64,000 bases of DNA from Dipteris shenzhenensis (lineage: Eukaryota > Polypodiophyta > Polypodiopsida > Gleicheniales). The notes below the pieces were generated by a model. It saw only the letters and a list, made by a program, of their open reading frames with translations, ran no database searches and was not told the origin of the DNA. Made by a program: the position numbers and the translations under genes. Of this stretch, positions 55,434 through 64,000 are shown piece by piece. The stretch lies in the NCBI GenBank assembly GCA_047967505.1, contig CM106540.1; one strand, 5' to 3'. Position 1 is the stretch's first letter. Every line of letters starts with the position of its first letter.

Positions 55434-57480
55434 TTACATATAGTAAACTCCTCGAGCAAAGAAGATCATGGTAGCACCATCTTGGACTATACCAAGGTTC
55501 TCTAAGAGCCTCTGAGGACATATTGCTTCACATGCACACTGTGCAAGAGATAGATGCTCAACCTTTGCTATAGATAATGCCACAATTTCTTGCTTCTTGC
55601 TAGACCAATACACACAATGATCATTCAGCATGAATGTCTATCATGAAATAGACTTACTCTTGGGACCTTTGCCTTAATCTACATCAAAGAGCCCCTCAAG
55701 TTTTAGTTCTTCATATGGCCTCTTTTTAGATACATCGGCCTAAGATTGGCTATCCCACCAAGGCATCTAAAAATTCACTTCACTCCATTCCAATGGGGGA
55801 CACACAGTTCTTCCATGAACTAGCTCAAAAATCCTATTACAGAGCAAATTCGGATGAATTAATGTCATCAAGTAGATGAGCTTACCAACAACTACTTATC
55901 GATATAATGTAGGATCTAAAAATTATGCACTCTATAAGTTCTACATGTTATGCCTAGTCTCAATAGGGGTAATCAAGGGTATTGCATCCAACATTTGAAA
56001 TTGTTTCAACATAGAGTCAATGTAACGTATTTGGTCAAAAAGTATGCCTTCTTTTGTTTGTTCTATCTCAACACCCAAAATATAATACAAGATTCCCATA
56101 CCATGAATTTAAACTATTTGTGAAGATTGACCTTGACCTCCTTCATCAGCTTGTTGTTGTTGCCCACCACTATGATGAGGTCATCCACTTAGAGTGAAAG
56201 GGTAGTAAGAGCATCTCTATTTTTGTTTGCATAGGCTGGTACTCATAATGAATTTCACTTCTTACGACCTTGTTGTCTGAAATAAGTGTCAATTTGCTAT
56301 ACCAAGCTCGTGGGACTTGCTTCAAGCCATAAATTGCCCTTTTAGCATGCACACTAAGTGCTCAAATGACTCTCCTATAAATCGTTCTAGATGCCACATA
56401 TACACTCTTCTTTCATTTCTCCATGAAGACATGTAGACTTGACAGCATGCGATAGAAAGAATAAGGCGAGTTGTTTTCACCCTTACGACTAGTGCAAACA
56501 TCTCCTCATAGTCAATTCCCTCCCTGTCTAGCATTGTCAACCACTTGTTTGTCTCCTCTTCCATGTGATTTTGCATAAGCATGATGGGAAAGTAGATTTA
56601 TTTACCTTCTCATCAAACACCACATCAGAGGAAGCAAATGATTGTATAAGCTATAGGATTTTATAGCGTATATTTCTAACTCTTGGAATCAAACTGACCC
56701 CTCATGTCCTTTGACACATGAGCATAGGCAATGGATCCAAACACTCAAGATACTGGATATATGACTGACTTTCACTCCATGGTGTCATATCATGTAAAGC
56801 ATCAGTAGGGTACCGGTTCAACAAGTAAGCCACTATGCAAATTATTTTTGCCCAAACTTGTTAGGCATGTCCTTTATATGTATCGTTCTCCTTGCATAGT
56901 CAACAACATTGTAGTTCTTCCATTCCACTACTACATCCTATTGATATATTTTAGGCATGGAAATTCTATAGTATTTTTGATTCCTTACAAAACCTAACAA
57001 AGTCTTTAGAGACATATTGTCCCTCATTATCAAATCTAAGGCATTTGATTCAACAAACACACTAACTTTTTGCCATAATCTTGAACTCTTTAAACTTTTC
57101 AAGTAGTCCATAACTTTGCTTCATGGTGTAGAAGAAAAACATTTTTCTTATGTAGTCATCACTAAATGTGACAAAATATTTGCTACGGCCAAGTGATAGT
57201 ATATTGGTCATATACCGTACAATATTACCATGCACAAAATCTAATGGTATCTTGTCCCTTTTGGCCTAACCCTTGGGAAACTATTCTCTATGATGTTTCC
57301 CAACGTGAAGGCATCCTTCTTACAAATCTCCCTCTCCGACTGATGAAAGTCCTTTGACCATGTTCTCACATTCAAGAAATTGCATGGATCTACACTGAAG
57401 TTTGTGGTTTCCAACTCATAAAAAATTCCATCTCTCAATGCATGCCCAATGATCCCTTTCTGAGTGAACAATAGCAATTT
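55434..57480 (-). pseudogene. Ty1/copia pol remnant, minus strand
   Basis: From right to left: a decayed pre-integrase/integrase stretch (57480 to about 56640), reverse transcriptase N-terminal part (REGIDYEEMFALV near 56510), the AIYGLKQVPRAWYSKL block near 56330, and RNase H (YWSSKKQEIVALSIAKVEHLSLAQCACEAI, 55615-55530). Frames change repeatedly and stops are frequent. The catalytic YVDD region is not recognisable. A primer-site-like sequence at 59584-59595 could mark its 5' end. Confidence 0.8.
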
Positions 57481-59165
57481 CTTGTCATCGAAGAGAACTC
57501 AATAATTTTGATCATCACATTGTATGATTGATAGTAGATTCATGGCAAGTAGGATCAAAATTAGCCTCATCCACTGCCTCCACTTTGTGCTGCACCAATC
57601 ATCCTGTACATGAATCGGAAACAATGTCAAATTAGTCTCTTAATGCAAGGCAATTTGCATGTGCCTCTAGTTTTAGAGGCAAGTCCAACTCACTGTTTGT
57701 CTTTATTAATTCCATTACTTATAGATTTATATATACATAAGCCTAAGTAAATTAAGGCCTAAATGTTAAAATACAAAAGGGTAGTGTAAATTATAAAAGT
57801 TTCAGAAGCTTGAGATAAGCTCCAACCATACAACATGGATAGTTGAAAACTCTTTAGGAAGAGTGGTTTATGTCCTGTGACATAAAAATAGCCCAAAACT
57901 TTAAAGAAAGGTTGAAATCTCTACCTTGGATTGTGGTGGTGATATGTAGTGTCCCAGGGATGATTTTTTTACGTTAGCTTCATTAATAAGGGAAAGTTTT
58001 ATAACACTTGCAAAAGTTTATATGCTCTTATAAATATAAAAGCTCAATACATTTCCCAAGATTTGAAACTAAAATTTTTCTTCTATAATTTTCTCTATCT
58101 TTGTATATTTCTATCTACATCTGTGCACAGAGAGATTGAGATTTGAATTTAACAATATGTGTTTCCAAGGATATGCATACATACATTCTCCCATTGTGCA
58201 AGTGTTGGCTATATCAAGAAACCTTCATCTTTGTTTTCTAACAACTTATACAAGGGCATTGCATTGAATAGGCAAATTAGCTCCTAAATAGTTCTAGGAA
58301 TGAGTTGTTTTAGTTGGACTAGTACTTGTGCACCTCTTGTAGCATTTGTAGAAGTAGAGTCTATGGTATGATGACTTACCATAGAACTAATTATTCTCCT
58401 TTAATTCCACTAGTCCTTATGCCATTTGAACACTCTTTTCCCTCCAGTGTATGGATTAGCTCCGAAGTGTTGATGGTCTCAATAAACTTGAGGTCCTTCT
58501 TAGCTAAGAAGTACATTTCTTCCACACTTGTGTTTCCATCGCATTTCACATTCAGGACTAGCAAATTTTATTTAAATGTTATAAGCTCATGATGACTATA
58601 ATACTAAAATTGCATATTGCATTTCTTTCTCTAAAAATTCAAGGAGGGACAATTTATGGAATAATGTTATTGTCTTATGTCTCCCATGGATGATATCACT
58701 AAACTTGTTGAATATGTTTAGTGATGGGAAATGTGAATTAGTATGGTAGCACACTAAAATTTCTTGATTGACGCTTGCCTAATATGCATTTAATGTACAT
58801 TTTAGACTCTTGATTTGGAGAGATAATTTGGTCAACAACATTATAGTGGATTTTCTTAGGTTGGGTGGAGCTTTTGCATTGGCTGTTTCGCTTATGTTCA
58901 ATTGCATCTATAGCTAACTACTATTGAAGTGCGACTCTATCAATTAGTTAGAATAATATTTTCTTGGGGTATATATGAGCTAGCCTATGATTTTCTAGCA
59001 CAAGGGTTGCCTTTGTCACACTATTTCTTCCACCTTGTCAATAGTGCAATATTGCACAATACTATATTCCTTTTCCTTAGGTAAGTGCTTAATTTAATTT
59101 GATGACTTTTGGTTTCCCACTAATTCATTTCTAGATCAAGGATGGAAAATGTACTATCTGAGAGT
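57481..59165. other. AT-rich stretch, possibly leader and gag of the minus-strand copia
   Basis: No gag motif was recognised. It lies between copia pol and a minus-strand primer-site-like sequence, so it could be the decayed 5' part. Confidence 0.35.
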
Positions 59166-59228
<63 letters not shown>

Positions 59229-59318
59229 GGGACAGAAAGAGAGATGGAGGGAGGGAGGGAGAGAGAGAGAGAGAGGGGGGGGGAGGGAGGGGAGAGAGAG
59301 AGAGAGGGGGGGAGGGAG

Positions 59319-59371
<53 letters not shown>

Positions 59372-59455
59372 AGGGGCAGAGGGAGGGAGGGAGGAGAGAG
59401 GGAGAGAGGGAGGGAGGGAAGGAGTAGGGAGGGAGGGAGGGATGGACGGACAAAC

Positions 59456-59528
<73 letters not shown>
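59166..59528. repeat. GA/GGGA purine tract, about 360 bp
   Basis: GA repeats at both ends enclose runs of up to 14 G and GGGAGGGAGGG blocks. One strand is nearly pure purine, so triplex or G-quadruplex structures are possible. Arg/Glu/Gly and Ser/Leu/Pro frames through it are artefacts. Confidence 0.97.
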
Positions 59529-59530
<2 letters not shown>

Positions 59531-59583
59531 TTAGAATGGAAGTTTGGGAGATCAAGAAGGAGAAAATGATCACCATTTTCTAT

Positions 59584-59595
59584 GCTCTGATACCA
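59584..59595 (-). other. Primer-site-like sequence, minus strand
   Basis: Reads TGGTATCAGAGC on the minus strand. It could be the primer site of the copia remnant to its left. No LTR edge follows; the transposase-like gene starts 33 bp further on. Confidence 0.5.
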
Positions 59596-59627
59596 AGCAA
59601 GCTATCTTGTGCTTTGATACATACATT

Positions 59628-60185
59628 CTATGGAATCTTAATCTTCTTGGGTTTATTTATGGATTTTGATGTCCACGATGAGACCACCGCATCAATACAC
59701 TCCCACACTTGTGGATCCAACCTATTATCTACCCAATAGTTGTTCCAGCAGTCAACATAGGCATCTGCATCACTGAGCCCCTTTCTCTTAAGTGATGGTG
59801 CCCAATATTGAATTAATAATTTCTTGAAGTTAGGAGATGCAGCATCCATCTCGGCACTTGACATGGCAACCCCAAGCCATATGGGGTATACAGGGTCTGA
59901 TGGCCTCACCAATATGAAGTCACCTTGCTTAACATCCACCATTGGTCTAAACTCTTCCCTTAGCTTACCTTTTAGAGGCCCGCAATAGTGATCATTCCAT
60001 TCCTCATAGCCTTGGAACTCATTAATGCAAGCATCTATATCCTCCTCCTCATCAGGCGATTGTGTTCTTGGCCAAAAATCTCTATACACTCCTATATATG
60101 GGATGTTTTCATGTTCAAGCTCACTGATCATGGTTTTCCAATAGCCTAATGTAGGACTCATACGATGCATTCTTTCCACTGGCAC
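59628..60185 (-). pseudogene. C-terminal 185-codon open segment of the transposase-like gene
   Basis: The longest intact piece. It is Trp-rich and acidic, has a GDFILVRP/YPIWLG pair typical of small chromatin-reader or SH3-like barrels, and ends Lys-rich. Its own ATG is probably internal to the original protein. Confidence 0.6.
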
Positions 60186-62668
60186 ATAGGTCTCTCACCT
60201 TGCATGAAAAATCAAAATTGTAATGGCTTTGCATGACCAACCAGTATTTCTTGCCCATCACATAGGTAGCCATCCACATAATCCTTGAAGTTAGGAACTC
60301 GTGTAAGAAGAAATGGCGCCGGAGAAGCTGATGTACATTTTCTAAATGTATCCATCAGATGAGGGAAAGTGAACGTTTGTCCCACTCACAAACTCTTAGA
60401 GAACCTACTGAACATTGCATCAATGTCCTCATGTGTGCCCTACCATCAAGAATCCTAATTGAACTGTCTTGAAAATGCCCCTTGCTACAAGAAGAGAAAG
60501 GTATGCAAAAAAGTATATGTTTTTGTTCTGAGACTCACAATTATCTAGCTGGAGTAGCAAGTTCCTTGGCAACTTTTGGTATATTGTCTCAATAGCAACA
60601 CTTCCATCTGAAGGGGATGGGTTTTCGCTGAGTAGTTGATGGCAACAAATTCCTACATGTGTTTACATCCCTCGCAATGGAAGTTATCATGGCATCTGTG
60701 GAATACTTCGAGTCACTCTCCCTAGTACAGTCTCTAGATTTGCATTTGTAATTGTGGCATCTACAATTTCAGATAAGCTAGGTCTCCTTGTGGAAATATG
60801 TGCACCTTCAGAACTGTAATGGGAGTTTCTTAAACATAGAGCATTTAGAAGGCGAGCACTACTTCTTGGAATCCCATATGTAGCAAGGCCTCCGAGGTCA
60901 TGCATATCCATCCTCTCTAGGTTGCACAAACAAATTGAGAGTGATCCAATTGTTAGGTTGGGATCATCAGATGGCCACAAACCATTGAGGGTGAAGTGTT
61001 CATAATGATTGTGTCCATGCCCATGGGTAATCATTCCAATGAGTGAAACCTGTAATTGCCATGCAAAATCAGTGTCCTTGGACCTCACTCGAAGTCTTAT
61101 GCATACATACTTTTTTGGATCCACATCTCAGAGTACCTACTCCATGCATAGTACAAGTTCTTGCAACTCTGTTGCTATATCATATGCATCTTTCCCTCCT
61201 CCATCAATGAATTGCACTCATCTTGACTTTTTGTGGTGGCTGCCAATTGAGCCTTGTTCTGACTGCACAAGATACATTTAGAGAATTCACTTGTTTAGCA
61301 AGAGCTACATTTTTGAAGTCTGATTTTCAAATCCTGCCAAATGTGGATGTGGATAGGCTTTGATAACCATGTTGATTAAGCGAAGTGTTGACCTCACACA
61401 CGATGTCTATCTTCTTATACACTTCAGGTATCACTTGCTATGTCTCCCTAGAATCATCCTGCATGGTTCTACTCTTGTGAGGCATATGCTCTCTGCTATT
61501 ATCCACCACAAAGTGTTGAATGAGAGCCCTCCCCATACCTGTGTACACCTTGCTCCTCCTCACAATCCTAGAATTCCCATGCACATATCCTTGCACACCA
61601 CTCTTGAATTGCTCCCTATATCGATAAAATGATGTCTTTGGGATTCCATGCATCTTGTACCATGCTCTACAACACACATCCCGACCGTTTACCCTAAAAT
61701 TGTAGCGTATCCTCCCAGCGCAGTTATGATGCCAAGTTGTGGACAACACATCATATATAAAGTTTGTACGAGACTCCAAGGAGCTACCCCAAAAATTCTT
61801 CCTTATAGACATTAAGAGGTCTCACTCAGCATGCTGGCAGCACCTATTGCCACAACAATCAATGGACAAAACTTGCTGCACCAACTCTAGTGACATTTTG
61901 TACATTGGCGTTGGAGGCTCCCTTTGCTTAGGCGCCCTGCTAATGAAAGTGTACCATCTTTTCTTTGAAGGTGGAGCTTCCTTTTTCAACATTTGATCAT
62001 TGACCACCTCATCTGTGCCAACAACCTCGCTCAGGGGTACATACTGTTGCAATGGGCTTCCATCAAGTAAGGTAATCTGCTTGATGGGCCAGTTAACTAG
62101 GCTAAGAGATCTGACATCTTGCATAGAAGACCCAAAGTCACTTCCTATAATTTATTCTTTCTTTTCAATACCCACACCAATGCAATTGTTACCCAATAAA
62201 TCAAAGTTTGTAGAGTCACCCTGGAAAACATACAAGATCACACCTTCACCATGGTCTTTGTTTTGCTATCATCCCACAAGACAACCTTTTTCTCTTTCCA
62301 AGATTCGTGAATGCAATTATCAGTTCCAATGAAGAAACTGGTATCGCCTCAACATAAGGTTGCTCAGGCTCACTTGGTGTGGCTTCTTGAGTTATTGGAT
62401 CATCTAAAGAATCACCAACATGTTTTAGAGAGGTCTTAGGCCACTTGACAACGCTTCAAAGTGCCTCACCAATAAGCACTGCATCCATAGTGGGAAATGG
62501 CAAGAGAATGTCACTATTGATAGACTTCTCCACTATCACTGATACATTTTCTGCCCCAATCTTCACACCACTATAGTAGCCCTTTGGATCTATTACACAC
62601 ACTATACCAATTGCAACCACTTCATTCCCCACCATCATCTTGACCTTGTCCCCACATCTGGTAGCCAT
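59628..62668 (-). pseudogene. Transposase-like gene of DUF7869 (RNase H-like) type, decayed
   Basis: Segments read from 62668 leftwards. (1) 62668-62400: a small domain with VAIGIVCVIDPKGYYSGVKIG and, after a stop, SVVKWP, resembling the Tnp1/DUF8039-type domain of plant transposon proteins. (2) 62124-61822: ends with a CCGNRCC Cys cluster. (3) 61812-61438: DVCCRAWYKMHGIPKTSFYR, an HTH-like block, then GYVHGNSR and MPHKSR. (4) 61124-60687: SLIGMITHGHG. (5) About 60600-60380, same frame: LLLQLDNCESQNKN, AYLSLLVARGIFKTV, MVGHT, then a 2-nt deletion before HEDIDAMFSRF. (6) 60380-60190: VPNFKDYVDGYL. (7) 60185-59628: an intact 185-codon tail with GDFILVRPSDPVYPIWLGVAMS split across a likely SH3/BAH-like fold. 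Segments 4-5 match the remembered DUF7869 pattern; the acidic residues of QLDN and HEDID are the likely metal ligands. Stops and at least three frameshifts make it inactive. The family name is from memory. Confidence 0.65.
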
Positions 62669-62767
62669 CCCCTGCCATTATGATTACAAGAAATGAAAAT
62701 TTTAAAAAATTACAACAAAAGAATTTTATAAGACCAACAGAGAATTATGCCAATCTGTCCTTGCAAT
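62669..62767 (-). other. Region just upstream of the transposase-like start
   Basis: AT-rich. It contains a degenerate half of the palindrome (GAGAATTATGCCAATCT, about 62739-62756). It may be the promoter or 5' leader of the minus-strand gene. Confidence 0.35.
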
Positions 62768-63613
62768 GGGAGAATGGCACTAGTGCCATTCTACATGTGG
62801 AATTGTGGAGAATGGAGCTGGTGCCATTCTCCATGTGAGCTTGGATTTCTTACGGAGAATGGCATCGATGCCAATATCCATTGTGGGTTTTTGGAAAACG
62901 GCAATGTACAAAGTAACCTATAGCAAAATGCAAATGTCAAGTTTGGGTCTATGATTAAATAAATATCTTATTAGAATTCTGCAATGTTTCTTACCAAAAA
63001 AGAGAGGTGACACTTATGCCATAGGTAGCCTGTAGATTCAATATGAGAAGAATTTCTACGAGAGAAGATTTGTTACTAGTGCCAATCTCCAGAATCGATG
63101 AATGGGCCTAATCAAAATTTCCATGAATGCATGAATTATTTCCCTAAAATTTTTAGCAATTTGATAAAACTTTCTCTAAATTCCAAAAGTAGAGATTGGC
63201 ACCAGAGCGATTCTCCACAATCCCACATGAAGAATGGAACTGGTGCCAATCTCCATGTGACTCTAGCAAATTTTAAATTTCCCCATGCAAAATGGCTTTG
63301 GGTTTGTGGAGAATGGCACTGGTGCCAATCTCCATAAAACAACATGGAGAGTGGCACCAAAGCTATTATGCATAGGGAAATTTAAAATTTGCTAGACCGA
63401 CATGGACATTGGCACCAGTGCCATTCTCCATGTGGGGTTGTGAAGAATGGCACTAGTGCCATTCTCCATAAATTTACGTGGAATATCCAAAAACCTTGCA
63501 GGGAAAGGATCTAGACAAAATTTACATGAAATTGATTTTCTCAAATTTTCTAATGATTTTTATGGAAACCTCCCATGCAATAAGAGACATTCTGGATATT
63601 GGCACCAGTGTTA
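62768..63613. repeat. Cluster of about eleven copies of a 26-bp palindrome
   Basis: Consensus half-site GGAGAATGGCAC joined to its own complement through a central YR (the second half reads GTGCCATTCTCC). Copies: 62768-62793, 62807-62832, 62854-62879, 63061-63090 (degenerate), 63191-63216, 63229-63254, 63308-63333, 63346-63371, 63404-63429, 63442-63467 and 63594-63613 (partial). Spacing is irregular. 63217-63440 also forms a larger imperfect palindrome centred near 63325, whose arms share a 27-bp block with one mismatch (63258-63284 and 63370-63396). Confidence 0.92.
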
Positions 63614-63947
63614 GTGGCCAAGCTGCAAAGAGGGCTAGTGAAGCAAGAGCAAAGACACCATCTAAAGTGGTATAGACTATGAAGGAGGCTATTGCAAGAA
63701 ACCCATGTACCACAACAGAACACACATGGAGGGTGATAGGGAGACCATCCACAAAAGGAGAAAGCCAAAAATAGTCATAGATTTTGAAGAGGGGAGCAGC
63801 CATAGGCCTGAATTTGACCATGTCACTCAAGATCGTCACCTTGGAGGTCAGCCAAGGAGAAAACCTGTTGATTGTGAGGATGCAAAAATGGTTGAAAGAG
63901 ATATCCTTCAAGATGGAGAGATTGTGGTGGAGAGGGAAGTAAACTAG
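63560..63947 (+). pseudogene. Divergent plus-strand reading frame beside the palindromes, unrecognised
   Basis: From about 63594 the frame reads AAKRASEARAKTPSKVV, a TAG, then MKEAIARNP and WRVIGRPSTK. The next protein-like part (63705-63947, another frame) gives KIVIDFEEGSSHRPEFDHV and ends VEREVN. It looks like the Lys/Ala-rich N-terminus of a nuclear protein with one stop and one frameshift. It is divergent from the transposase-like gene, with the palindromes between. I do not recognise the family, and it may be cut off by the window end. Confidence 0.35.
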
Positions 63948-64000
63948 GCTTTTTGGGCAATTAGGAGAACAAGAATAGCAAGTCATGTAAAGTGCCTAGG
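63948..64000. other. Window end
   Basis: Nothing recognised. Confidence 0.5.

Noticed and set aside
59149-59576. Arg/Glu/Gly-rich and Ser/Leu/Pro-rich frames
   Set aside because: They are purine-tract translations with no independent support.
62768-63613. CRISPR-like or tRNA-like palindromic repeats
   Set aside because: Spacing is irregular, the units are full palindromes, and nothing resembles cas genes or cloverleaf structure; a transposon or satellite origin fits better.

Overview
The window is nuclear DNA from a vascular land plant with a large, repeat-rich genome. It holds a plant LysM receptor kinase gene, plant-type Ty3/gypsy and Ty1/copia elements primed by initiator tRNA-Met, plant-style LINEs and long GA/CA microsatellites. 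Introns of 13-21 kb filled with nested retrotransposons suggest a gymnosperm or fern, but the sequence alone does not settle this.

The one clear host gene runs from 414 to 40320 on the plus strand. It is a CERK1/LYK-type receptor kinase with a signal peptide, three LysM modules, a transmembrane helix and a kinase. I can place ten exons whose phases all match. They total 1860 nt, giving 619 residues plus a stop, and every catalytic kinase motif is present. The coding sequence is under 5% of the gene's span; the rest is intron.

Intron 3 (2066-23488) holds, in order: an old LTR end and a copia fragment; a minus-strand gypsy element (element 1, 2958-9239, with target duplication) nested in that copia; more copia pieces; a plus-strand gypsy element (element 2, 11703-18729, with target duplication and near-matching LTRs); the 5' half of a minus-strand LINE with tandem 5' repeats; and, just before exon 4, an array resembling repeated 3' splice sites. 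Intron 4 (23579-36995) holds a gypsy element with a damaged reverse transcriptase (element 3), a copia remnant, an older gypsy remnant (element 4), a LINE reverse-transcriptase remnant on the minus strand, and LTR fragments. Intron 7 (37546-39660) holds a truncated minus-strand LTR element.

Downstream of the gene (40321-64000) I see no certain host gene. It holds tandem repeats, weak LINE and LTR traces, an unrecognised minus-strand reading frame (48706-49647), a 0.55-kb diverged direct duplication, a long foldback at 54122-54379, a degraded minus-strand copia pol (55434-57480) and a 360-bp GA/G tract. At the right end is a decayed transposase-like gene on the minus strand (59628-62668), which I recognise as the DUF7869 (RNase H-like) type. 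Beside its start lie about eleven copies of a 26-bp palindrome, followed by a divergent plus-strand frame. This right-end cluster, the foldback and the splice-site-like array are the most novel-looking items.
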